From an uncultured Lachnospiraceae bacterium (GTDB lineage Bacteria; Bacillota; Clostridia; Lachnospirales; Lachnospiraceae), in assembly GCA_947631685.1 (NCBI GenBank), contig CANRMI010000002.1, positions 1 through 64,000 on the forward strand: DNA of 64,000 nt. Direction: 5' to 3'. The first letter of the stretch is position 1. Every line of letters starts with the position of its first letter. The position numbers and the translations under genes were made by a program. This document shows, one piece after another, positions 35,552 through 44,579 of the stretch. The notes under the pieces were generated by a model. That model was not told the DNA's origin. It was given only the letters and a program-made list of their open reading frames with translations, and did no database searches.

Positions 35552-37228
35552 ATGAAAAAGATGAAAAGAGCGGTAGCGATGGCGCTGGCCCTGATTATGA
35601 CCGGCAGCCTGCTCTCCGGCTGTGGCGGTGGCGGCGGCAAGCCCATCACCCTGACCATTTACAGCCAGCTGGCAAATTATTCCGGCGAAATGCAGGGTTG
35701 GTTTGCTACGATTTTTAAAGAGAAATGGAACGTGAAAGTCAATCTGGTTCCTGACGGCGACGGCGTGTTTGACACCCGTATGGAGGCCGGCGACCTGGGT
35801 GACATCGTTATCTGGGGAAATGACGGCGGCGATTATGTGACCGCTGTTGAGGCAGGAATGCTCTACGATTGGGAAGAAGACAATCTGGTGCAGGAGTACG
35901 GCCCCTACATCTGGGAAAATATGCAGGAAGCGCTGGAGAAAAACAGAGAAGTGTCCGGCGACGGTAAGATCCACGGCTTCGGACATGGCGTGGCAAGAAG
36001 CGCTGACAGCCACGACGCGTTCTTCTATACCTGGGACGCCCGCTGGGATCTGTATGAGCAGCTGGGACATCCCGAGGTGAAGAACCTGGATGATCTGATG
36101 GATGTACTGGAGGATATGCAGGCGCTGCAGCCTACTGGTGACGACGGCAAAAAGACCTATGCCATGTCCATCTGGCCCGACTGGGACGGCAACTATGTTA
36201 TGTATGTAAAAGCTATGGCTACGGCATATTACGGTTATGATGAGTTTGGATTTGGACACTACAATCCCCAGACGGGTGAGTTCTATGATGCCCTGTCCGA
36301 CGGAAGCCCTTATCTGGAGATGCTGGCGTGGTTTAATGAAGCGTACAGAAGAGGACTGCTGGATCCCGATTCCATGACGCAGAAGTATGACGAGATGATC
36401 GCCAAGGTACAGAACGGCAACGTGCTCTTCTCCATATTCGATTACGCGGGAAGCGGCGGATTTAACAATGATGACCATTTTGCGGAAAACCAGATCATGC
36501 TGCCTCTGGTACCGGAAGAGGCCAGCCCCATTGTAGCGGGATTATCTCCCAAGGGCGGCAACCGTGTATGGTCCATCGGCGCCAATACCCAGTATCCTGA
36601 GCTGTGCATGGAGATCATTAACTGGCTGTCCACTCCCGAAGGCGTCATCACCATGGAGTATGGACCGAAAGGACTTTGCTGGGACTATGATGAGAACGGC
36701 AGAACCTATATGACCGATTTTGGTAAAACCTGTGTAGAAGACAGACAGACCTTAATGCCTGATGAGTGGGGCGGCGCTACCTTCAATGACGGCGCGTTCC
36801 AGCCCAACAACAGAACCTGGTCCATCGCGGATGTAAACCCGGAATCCGGCGAGCCCTATGATAAGCAGTACTGGCTGAGTTATCAGGTACCGGAGGGACG
36901 CTGCGACGCGGAGCGTGACTGGCGTGCTGTGACCGGTTCCCAGACCGTACAGGAATATATGGACGCCAGAGGCAAATATCTGGTTGATCCGCCCAACAAC
37001 TATTCCGAAAGCAAGCGTGACGCGGAACTGGATCAGAAGTGGCAGCAGATAGCGACCTGCTTGAAGGATTACAGCTGGAGGGCTATTTACGCGGAGAGCG
37101 AAGAGGAGTTCAATCAGATCGTCAGCGAAATGCAGGCGAGAGCGAAGTCCTATGGTTATGATGAATGTATCGCATGGTGCGAGGCAGAGGCTGCCAGAAA
37201 GAATGAACTGCAGGCGCCGCTGCGATAA
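35552..37228 (+). CDS. Extracellular solute-binding lipoprotein (LplA-like)
   Basis: Lipobox LLSGCGGGG; SBP_bac-like sequence; downstream of two permeases. Confidence 0.9.
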   Translation: MKKMKRAVAMALALIMTGSLLSGCGGGGGKPITLTIYSQLANYSGEMQGWFATIFKEKWNVKVNLVPDGDGVFDTRMEAGDLGDIVIWGNDGGDYVTAVEAGMLYDWEEDNLVQEYGPYIWENMQEALEKNREVSGDGKIHGFGHGVARSADSHDAFFYTWDARWDLYEQLGHPEVKNLDDLMDVLEDMQALQPTGDDGKKTYAMSIWPDWDGNYVMYVKAMATAYYGYDEFGFGHYNPQTGEFYDALSDGSPYLEMLAWFNEAYRRGLLDPDSMTQKYDEMIAKVQNGNVLFSIFDYAGSGGFNNDDHFAENQIMLPLVPEEASPIVAGLSPKGGNRVWSIGANTQYPELCMEIINWLSTPEGVITMEYGPKGLCWDYDENGRTYMTDFGKTCVEDRQTLMPDEWGGATFNDGAFQPNNRTWSIADVNPESGEPYDKQYWLSYQVPEGRCDAERDWRAVTGSQTVQEYMDARGKYLVDPPNNYSESKRDAELDQKWQQIATCLKDYSWRAIYAESEEEFNQIVSEMQARAKSYGYDECIAWCEAEAARKNELQAPLR

Positions 37229-37265
37229 GATAGGCGGATAAAGTAAATAAAAGAATCAAAAGGGA

Positions 37266-37289
37266 GGGCTGTCGGCTTGACAGCCCTTT
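37266..37289 (+). terminator. Stem-loop between SBP and YesL genes
   Basis: GGGCTGTC-ggctt-GACAGCCC then TTTC. Confidence 0.65.
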
Positions 37290-37311
37290 CTGAATCATAT
37301 GAGGACGGAAT

Positions 37312-37971
37312 ATGAAATTTTTCAGCGTGGATGGCGGTCTGTACAAATTTATGTCCAGACTCTGGGATATGATAAAACTGAATTTTCTCTGGATGCTCTT
37401 TTCCCTGCCCATTGTGACGATAGGCGCGGCTACGGTAGCGGCCTACAGCGTGACCTTAAAAATGGTGGATGAGGCGGAAGGTTATGTAGGCAGGCAGTTT
37501 ATAAAAGGCTTTAAAGAAAACTGGAAGCAGGGCATACCGCTGGGACTGCTGGGACTGTTGGCACTCTATGTGGTATATCTGGACTTTGAACTGTTCAACA
37601 AAGTGGAAAACAATCCCATCATCTTTTTGATTGCGGGCATCGTGTCGGCATTTGTGTTTGCCATGGCTTTTATCTATGCCTTCCCATTGAGTGCCCGCTA
37701 TGAGAACACGCTGCCGGAAACCCTGAAAAATTCCGCCAGGATCGCAACCCGCTATTTTCTGCGGACGCTGGCTCTGGCGGCAGTACTGGCGGTAGAGATT
37801 TTTATCGGCCTGTTTAACACCACTACCCTGTTCTTTGCCATTTTAATCGGACCAGCTTGTCTGATGCTGACCGTCAGCGGCTTCGCCATTTATTTCTTTC
37901 GGGAAATAGAGCGGGAACCGGGCTCTGTCAGGGAGAAGGAAAAGGACGGGACAGAGGAAGAATCCAAATAA
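37312..37971 (+). CDS. YesL family protein (DUF624)
   Basis: WDMIKLNFLWMLFSLPIVTIGAATVAAYSVTLKM; adjacent to LplABC-type importer. Confidence 0.85.
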   Translation: MKFFSVDGGLYKFMSRLWDMIKLNFLWMLFSLPIVTIGAATVAAYSVTLKMVDEAEGYVGRQFIKGFKENWKQGIPLGLLGLLALYVVYLDFELFNKVENNPIIFLIAGIVSAFVFAMAFIYAFPLSARYENTLPETLKNSARIATRYFLRTLALAAVLAVEIFIGLFNTTTLFFAILIGPACLMLTVSGFAIYFFREIEREPGSVREKEKDGTEEESK

Positions 37972-38037
37972 GAACCAAGGTAGGAATCCAAGTAAGAGTC
38001 CAAAAAAGAATCAGAAAAGCTCCCTGCGGGAAAGGTC

Positions 38038-39621
38038 TCACAGAGAGCTTTTTTCTTTTTGCCTTAAAGCTGTTTTGCGAAATTCCGCTGGGCTTTCTCC
38101 CACATATTTGCGGAATTTTTTGTGGAAATAGTCTACGTTGCGGTAGCCCACCTGCTCCGCGACCTCGTAGACTTTCAGACGGTTTTGCAAAAGCAGCTGT
38201 TTGGAATGCTCGATCCGCAGATGATCCACATAGGAATTGAAGTTTTCGCCTACGGTCTGATTGAAGATCTTCCCCAGATAGGCACTGTTATAGCCAAAGA
38301 GGGGAGCGATAGTCTCCAGCCGGATATTGCTCTGATAGTTGTGATCGATGTAATACAGAATATCATCCAGCACGCTGTTGCGGTCGGGGCTGCCCGCGGC
38401 TTCCATGAACAGCTCAGACTGTTCCCGCAGAAAGTCCATGATTTCCCGCAGGCAAGAGGCTTCGGCTATCCGCCTGATGGCCTGGGCATGAGCCGGAAAG
38501 GGAATGGACATCGTATGATATATCAGGCTGATCTTTTCCCTGACACGCAGATAAAAATCGATGAGAAAAAGCTTTAGCTCCTGCACGTCGTTATCCGCGC
38601 GGCAGAGGCGGGATTCCAGCTCCAGCAGGGCTTCACTGACCTTCCTGCGGTTAAAAGTCTGCAGATAGCCCGTCAGGGCGTCCGCGTATTCCCCAAGCGT
38701 CACGAGAGCAAGCTGTTCCCCGTTCTCTTTCTGGGAGGAAAGCTCCTCATAGCCCAGGGTATGCTGCCCGCCCGCGCAAAAGAAACGGCGGGCAATGAGG
38801 TGTGCCGCGTCTTGGTAGGAAAGGGGAATCTCCCCGGCTGAATGTACGGGGCGCCCGTAAGCCAGAAAAAACATATCCATGGGGCTTCCTTTCTGTGGGG
38901 GGGCTTCTCCCTGATAATGCTTCAGAAAATCTCGGAACCGGTTCAAGGCGTAGGTGCCTTTGAGTAAAATGACGTTCCTGCCTTCCCATTCAAAGGAATA
39001 AAAAGTATGTTCTTCCCTGTTGGCAACGTTTAACAAATCCGCGAAATTATAAGCCGTACTGTCCGCGGGGGAAGTGAAATTTTCACAGATAACTGTCTGG
39101 TAAACATCCGCGGTCAGTTCCAGACTTGCCAGATCCTGGGGAGAAACAATGACATCTGCGTCACAAATTCCGGTAACCAGTTCACGCAGGAGAATATCGC
39201 GGGATTTGCGTTTGAGACATTCCGTATGGTCCCAAACGCGCTGTTCCTGTGCCAGAGCCGCTTTGACCCGCTGCAGCGCGGAAAAAAGCGCGTCTTGTTC
39301 AATGGGCTTGGACAGGTAATCCGTCACGCCCAGACGGATGGCTTCCAGGGCAAGGTGAAAATCGGAATAGCGGCTCAAAACAATAAAGCGGCCGCGAAAA
39401 TTTTGCTCTCTGGCTGCTCTGATAACTTCCAGTCCCTGCATTTGGGGCAGATCCATATCCACCAGCGCCAGCGCCGGCTGCTCGGCAAGCAGAAGCCGCA
39501 GGGCTTCCTGGCCGCTTCGGGCTTCTTTACAAGGGGCAAAGCCCAGGTCTTCCCAGTCGATCATGGACTTCAGACTGTTTCGTACAGACGCTTCGCCGTC
39601 TGCGATTAAAACTGAATACAT
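38038..39621 (-). CDS. YesN-type response regulator (receiver + AraC HTH)
   Basis: MYSVLIADGEASVRNSLKSMIDWEDLGF...LALVDMDLPQMQGLEVIR; C-terminal EVAEQVGYRNVDYFHKKFRKYVGESPAEFRK. Confidence 0.93.
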   Translation of the reverse strand: MYSVLIADGEASVRNSLKSMIDWEDLGFAPCKEARSGQEALRLLLAEQPALALVDMDLPQMQGLEVIRAAREQNFRGRFIVLSRYSDFHLALEAIRLGVTDYLSKPIEQDALFSALQRVKAALAQEQRVWDHTECLKRKSRDILLRELVTGICDADVIVSPQDLASLELTADVYQTVICENFTSPADSTAYNFADLLNVANREEHTFYSFEWEGRNVILLKGTYALNRFRDFLKHYQGEAPPQKGSPMDMFFLAYGRPVHSAGEIPLSYQDAAHLIARRFFCAGGQHTLGYEELSSQKENGEQLALVTLGEYADALTGYLQTFNRRKVSEALLELESRLCRADNDVQELKLFLIDFYLRVREKISLIYHTMSIPFPAHAQAIRRIAEASCLREIMDFLREQSELFMEAAGSPDRNSVLDDILYYIDHNYQSNIRLETIAPLFGYNSAYLGKIFNQTVGENFNSYVDHLRIEHSKQLLLQNRLKVYEVAEQVGYRNVDYFHKKFRKYVGESPAEFRKTALRQKEKSSL

Positions 39622-39753
39622 AAATTCTCCTACATTTCAGTTGGCAAGCTGCGTACCTTTAGTGTAGAAGCCTTTCAAAACTTTGTCAAGAACTGCCCGT
39701 TAAAAAACTATACGGCGGGCCTAAAATGTGATAAGATAGACAAAAGGAAGGCG

Positions 39754-41328
39754 GTGTGTCTTATGTTGCGGGCAGCGGCGGTTTTTGGCGACAATATGGT
39801 ATTGCAGCGGGAGAAAAAAATCAGGGTATTTGGGACGGCAGAATCCGGAAGCAGGATTAAGGTGTCCCTTTTGGGAAGCGCGGCGGAAACGGTCTGCCGA
39901 AAAGGAAAGTGGACGGTGGTGCTGCCGGAATTGACGGCGGCGGAAAACGCGGTCATGGAGATCACGGACGGAAAGGGAACGCTGCGGTTTTGCAATGTGG
40001 CAATCGGGGAAGTATGGCTGGCTGGCGGCCAGTCCAATATGGAGCTGGAGCTGCAGAATGCCCTGGGCGGGCAGGAAATACTTCAAAGCGGCGGAATTTC
40101 CCAAGGCGGTGACGAACCCCAAAGCGGCGAAATGGCCGGGGAGGCGCTTAAAAAAATCCGCTATTACTATACACCCAAGGAAGCCTGCATGGGGCCTGCC
40201 TTGCTGGAGGCGGAAAAAAATGCCCGGTGGGAATGTTTTGGAGAAAAGGAAGCGGCAAAATGGTCCGCGGTGGGATTCTTTTTTGCCGAAAGACTGGCCG
40301 AAAAGCTGGGCGTGACCGTGGGAATCATCGGCTGCAACTGGGGAGGCACGTCTGCCAGCGCCTGGATGAGCAGGGAGGCGCTCCTGGAACAGGAAGCCAC
40401 CAAAAGTTACATAGAGGAATATGACAACAGCCCCTGGATAAAGAAGTCCAGGGAGGAGCAGATAAGAGACTATGAAAAATATCTGGTTTACCACGCGGAC
40501 TGGGAAAGGCGGGCGGGAGAGATCTATGCGAAAAATCCCAGGGAACCCTTTGACAAGGTACAGGAGGCGGTGGGACCCTGTCAATATCCCGGGCCTTTAA
40601 ACTGCGCTAATTTTACCAGGCCCTGCGGCCTGTACGAAACCATGCTGCGCAGGCTGACACCCTATACCTTACGAGGCGTTTTGTACTATCAGGGAGAGAG
40701 TGACGACCACAAGCCCCAAAGCTATTACCAGCTGTTAAGCCGCATGATACGGCAGTGGCGGGAGGATTTTGAAGATGATGAGCTGCCGTTTCTGCTGGTG
40801 CAGCTTCCCATGCATCAGTATGAGGGGACGGAGGACAGCAAGAATTGGTGTATTATCAGGGAAGCTCAGTATAAGGCATACCGGACAATCAAAAATACGG
40901 GGCTGGCAGTGATCATCGACTGCGGAGAATTTCATGAGATCCATCCCCGGAACAAAAAGCCGGTGGGGGAAAGACTGGCGCTGCAGGCCTTTTATCAGGT
41001 GTACGGCAGCATCAAAGAGGAAGAGGCTTTCGGGCCGCTCTACCGGGACTTTCTGTACCGGGACGGGGGAATGGAAATCTTTTTTGCCTGCGGGGAGGGA
41101 GGATTTCTGGTAAAGGGAGAACCCTCCGGCTTTGAGATAGCGGGGGAGGATGGCGTATTTTATCCGGCCAAGGCCATATTTACGGAGGGCAGGAACACGG
41201 TCTTTCTCAAAGGGGAAGAGGTGCCGGAGCCTGTTATGGCAAGGTATCTTTGGACGAACTTCGGGGAAGTGAGGATCTTCGGGAGGAACGGACTGCCCAT
41301 GGCGCCGTTCAGGACACATATTTTTTGA
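39754..41328 (+). CDS. Sialate O-acetylesterase family (SASA/CE) protein
   Basis: AIGEVWLAGGQSNMELEL; LRGVLYYQGESDD; VIIDCGEFHEIHPRNKKPVGERLAL. Confidence 0.9.
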   Translation: MCLMLRAAAVFGDNMVLQREKKIRVFGTAESGSRIKVSLLGSAAETVCRKGKWTVVLPELTAAENAVMEITDGKGTLRFCNVAIGEVWLAGGQSNMELELQNALGGQEILQSGGISQGGDEPQSGEMAGEALKKIRYYYTPKEACMGPALLEAEKNARWECFGEKEAAKWSAVGFFFAERLAEKLGVTVGIIGCNWGGTSASAWMSREALLEQEATKSYIEEYDNSPWIKKSREEQIRDYEKYLVYHADWERRAGEIYAKNPREPFDKVQEAVGPCQYPGPLNCANFTRPCGLYETMLRRLTPYTLRGVLYYQGESDDHKPQSYYQLLSRMIRQWREDFEDDELPFLLVQLPMHQYEGTEDSKNWCIIREAQYKAYRTIKNTGLAVIIDCGEFHEIHPRNKKPVGERLALQAFYQVYGSIKEEEAFGPLYRDFLYRDGGMEIFFACGEGGFLVKGEPSGFEIAGEDGVFYPAKAIFTEGRNTVFLKGEEVPEPVMARYLWTNFGEVRIFGRNGLPMAPFRTHIF

Positions 41329-41356
41329 GGAAAGCAGCCTGCGGCAGAGGAATGAG

Positions 41357-42295
41357 ATGAATTATATTGTATTGGATCTGGAATGGAATCAGGGAAGCGG
41401 CAGAGCGGAGGCCAGCGAAGAACTGCAGTTTGAAATTATTGAGATCGGCGCGGTGTGTTTGAATGAAGAGGGCGTGATCGTCGGGGAATTCAGCCGTCTG
41501 ATAAAGCCGCAGATCTATCATGAAATGCATAAGATCACCAGCAGACTCATTCACCTGCAGATGCAGGAGCTGGAGCAGGGGGAGCCCTTTTGCGAGGTGA
41601 TGCGGGCGTTTTTGGAATGGTGCGGCAAGGAGCGGATTTTCTGTACCTGGGGCCCGCTGGATTTAGGAGAGCTGCAGGAAAATATGCGTTATTACGGCAT
41701 GGAGCCGTTGGCGGAGGGACCGATTCCTTTCCTGGATGTGCAGAAGCTGTTCAGCATTGCCTACGAGGACGGGAAAAGCAGGAGAGCGCTGGAGTACGCG
41801 GTGGATTATCTGAAGCTGGAAAAGGACATTCCCTTTCACAGGGCGTTCAGCGATGCTTACTATGCGGGAAAGGTACTGGCCGCGATTCCCAAGCGGGTGC
41901 GGAAAAACGTTTCTTACGACGTGTTCAATCCGCCCCGGACCAGGGAAGAGGAAGTGCGCATTGTATTTGACACCTATGCCAAATACATTTCCCGGGTGTT
42001 CCCCGACAAGGTTTCCGCTCTTTCAGACAGGGAAGTCATCAGCAGCAAATGTTATATCTGCAACAAGAATTTAAAGAAAAAGATCCGCTGGTTCACACCC
42101 AACGGCAGACATTATTACTGTGTGGCCCAATGCGACGTCCATGGCCTCATGAAAGGCAAGATCCGCATCCGCAGGACGGAGGGGGAGCAGGTCTATGTGG
42201 TCAAGACCACCAAATTCATTCAGGAAGAAGAATTTGAAAAGCTGCGGGAACGCAGGGAACATGCCAGGGAGCAGCGTAAAAAAAGAAGAAAGTGA
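41357..42295 (+). CDS. DEDD 3'-5' exonuclease-like protein with Cys-rich C-terminal extension
   Basis: YIVLDLEWNQ...EIIEIGAVCLNEEG...HRAFSDAYYAGKVL; C-terminal CYICNKN...YCVAQC. Confidence 0.85.
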   Translation: MNYIVLDLEWNQGSGRAEASEELQFEIIEIGAVCLNEEGVIVGEFSRLIKPQIYHEMHKITSRLIHLQMQELEQGEPFCEVMRAFLEWCGKERIFCTWGPLDLGELQENMRYYGMEPLAEGPIPFLDVQKLFSIAYEDGKSRRALEYAVDYLKLEKDIPFHRAFSDAYYAGKVLAAIPKRVRKNVSYDVFNPPRTREEEVRIVFDTYAKYISRVFPDKVSALSDREVISSKCYICNKNLKKKIRWFTPNGRHYYCVAQCDVHGLMKGKIRIRRTEGEQVYVVKTTKFIQEEEFEKLRERREHAREQRKKRRK

Positions 42296-42310
42296 CAGGA
42301 GGAACAAAAA

Positions 42311-43750
42311 GTGAAAAATCTGACAGGCGTTTTACTGACACCGGCAAAGTGCGCGGTGGACCTGGGGGACGGCAGCGAAAGGGGACTTTATGTAAACCAA
42401 GACTATATTCTTCAAAAGCTGCACAGACCTCACCGGGGAGTCAATCTGATGTACTGCTATTATCCGCTGGACGAGGCATGGCCCCAGAGGGCGCAGGACG
42501 CTTATGCGGACAGGGAAGTTTCCTTTGCCTGGGACTACCCCTACGACAACTATTTCCCCTATCTGGGCGGCCAGGGCGGCAGCCGGGAGGGCGAGCCCTT
42601 TACCTGTATGCGGGATGTCAGAAGACACGGCCAGGACGTGGTGCTCACGCTGACCTGCGATCCCCATGTGGACGAGGAGAAAATCATCGCCATCGCCAAA
42701 GATCTGCGTACCTTCGGCCGGATGATGCTGCGTTTAAACCACGAAGCCACCGGGGACTGGTTTTCTTTCAATAAGCGCGCGTCCTACCAGGAGGTGGCGG
42801 ATTTCTTTGTGAAATTCCACAAAATTGTGAAAGAGTACGCCCCCAACGTGAAGACGATTCTCTGTATCGGCGGTACGGAGGATCCCAATTCCCCCAAAAT
42901 TTCCAAAGAAGAGGAATTTGCGGAGGCAGTGAGGACTACCGATATTTGGTCGGTGGATCAGTATCTGGCCCTGAACTGGGGCTGGCCCTACGAAGTGGCA
43001 GAGAAGGACAACAGCCAGCATAAGAGGACGGATGAGGGGAGTATTTATGAAATGACGAAACGCAGCTGCAAGCGCTATCAGGAGCTGTGCGGCGGACAAA
43101 AGAAACCCATGCTGATGTCGGAGATGAACGCGGACGGGGATGTGACGGGGCCCTTTGAACAGGTCAAAATGGTACAGGAATTCTGCCGTCTGATAAAGGA
43201 AGATCCGGACAGATGGCTGGACGGCTTTACCTTCTATCAGTTTCGGGACGACGGCAGGCTGGGGCTGGAAATTACCGATCCCAACAATCCGGACGTAGGA
43301 ATCGAACAGCCCATTCTGGCGGCGTATCGGGACATTATAAAGGATGATTTCTTCCGGCCGGGCATGAAGGAGACGGGAGAAAAAAAGCTGCCCGTTACCC
43401 TGCGGTGGGGCGGTGCGGAAGACGCCGAGGGACTGTGCGTGGAATTGGAAATGGAAGGCAATCCTGTGTTCGCGGAGGCCAATTTTGAGGGCGCGTTAAA
43501 GGAGGCCAATCTCATGTTGGAGATAAACGGCAGATGGTTTTATAAGGCGCCGGGCGTTACTTTCGTGGATTTTATGCCCGCGTTCTTTGAACAGAACCTG
43601 CCAGGGCCCTGCAGGGTAAAGCTGCATATTTTCGCGCCTCCTGCCACGGGCGAGAACGATCCTTCCCAGGGAGAGGACTGGCAGGAAAATTATTACTATA
43701 CGCTGACCGAGCTGCCGGACATCCGGCTTCGGTTCGAGCCGGTGATGTAA
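42311..43750 (+). CDS. GH26-like TIM-barrel glycosidase (cytoplasmic, no signal peptide)
   Basis: RMMLRLNHEATGDWFSF resembles GH26 acid/base region; KPMLMSEMNADG resembles nucleophile region. GTG start. Confidence 0.55.
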   Translation: MKNLTGVLLTPAKCAVDLGDGSERGLYVNQDYILQKLHRPHRGVNLMYCYYPLDEAWPQRAQDAYADREVSFAWDYPYDNYFPYLGGQGGSREGEPFTCMRDVRRHGQDVVLTLTCDPHVDEEKIIAIAKDLRTFGRMMLRLNHEATGDWFSFNKRASYQEVADFFVKFHKIVKEYAPNVKTILCIGGTEDPNSPKISKEEEFAEAVRTTDIWSVDQYLALNWGWPYEVAEKDNSQHKRTDEGSIYEMTKRSCKRYQELCGGQKKPMLMSEMNADGDVTGPFEQVKMVQEFCRLIKEDPDRWLDGFTFYQFRDDGRLGLEITDPNNPDVGIEQPILAAYRDIIKDDFFRPGMKETGEKKLPVTLRWGGAEDAEGLCVELEMEGNPVFAEANFEGALKEANLMLEINGRWFYKAPGVTFVDFMPAFFEQNLPGPCRVKLHIFAPPATGENDPSQGEDWQENYYYTLTELPDIRLRFEPVM

Positions 43751-43799
43751 CACCGTAATTTATATTGCGCCGGAAAGCATATTTAGGCATAAAGCGCAT

Positions 43800-44579
43800 T
43801 TAGGCATGGCTGTGGGGATGGGCGTGGAACAATTCGTAAAACAGATTTTCCAGTACCATAACTTCATCGCTTATCTCCACACCGTTCATGCGCCCCTCTT
43901 TACGTCCGTTTTCAAAATACTCCCGCAGTGTGGGCATGTCTCCCTTTAACAGGATCTTACCCTGGTCCATAAAAAGAATTTCTTTTGCTATCGGGCCAAT
44001 ATCCTCAATGATGTGGGTAGCCAGAAGAACGATACGGTTTTCGGATGCCTCCTGTATCAGCCTGCGCATATTGATTCTTTCCAGAGGATCCAGACCGGCG
44101 GTGGGCTCATCCAGGATTAAGAATGAGGGATCGCCCAGGAGTGCCTGGGCAAACAGGGCCCGCTGAAGCATTCCGCCGGAGAGTGCCCGCAGCCGCTTCC
44201 TACAGTGATTTGTCAGATTCAGATATTCCAACAGATTTCGGATTTGGTCTGTCTGCTGTGCCTTGGAGATTCCCTTTAATTCTGCCATGTAATACAGAAA
44301 TTCTTCCACCCGAAATTCCGGATAAACTGCCTGCTGCTGGGGCTTATAGCCCAGCACCTTCCGATAGTCCGCTCCCAGTTTACGGATTTCGCTCCCGTTC
44401 CAGAGGATTTCTCCGCTGTCAGGCACACGGTTGTTGACCAGCAGGTGAATCAGTGTGGATTTGCCCGCACCGTTAGGGCCAAGCAGACCGTAAATGCCCG
44501 GAGTCAGTTCCAGATTCAGATCTTCGATGATATTTTTTTCGGTGTATCCGAAAGATACCGATTTCACTTCCAGTTTCAT
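43800..44579 (-). CDS. ABC transporter ATP-binding protein (ABC-2 export type)
   Basis: GLLGPNGAGKSTLIHLL; LSGGMLQRALFAQALLGDPSFLILDEPTAGLDPLERI. Confidence 0.95.
   Translation of the reverse strand: MKLEVKSVSFGYTEKNIIEDLNLELTPGIYGLLGPNGAGKSTLIHLLVNNRVPDSGEILWNGSEIRKLGADYRKVLGYKPQQQAVYPEFRVEEFLYYMAELKGISKAQQTDQIRNLLEYLNLTNHCRKRLRALSGGMLQRALFAQALLGDPSFLILDEPTAGLDPLERINMRRLIQEASENRIVLLATHIIEDIGPIAKEILFMDQGKILLKGDMPTLREYFENGRKEGRMNGVEISDEVMVLENLFYELFHAHPHSHA

Noticed and set aside
35525-36478. 317-aa minus-strand ORF opposite the solute-binding protein
   Set aside because: No recognisable domain, no SD, fully inside a clear lipoprotein gene.
42292-42774. 160-aa + strand ORF overlapping the GH26-like gene
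   Set aside because: Alternate frame of a longer gene with coherent motifs.
43760-43800. Short direct repeat ATTTAGGCAT at the 43.8 kb junction as an insertion-site duplication
   Set aside because: Copies are short and overlap the ATPase stop region; no element boundary or second flank found.
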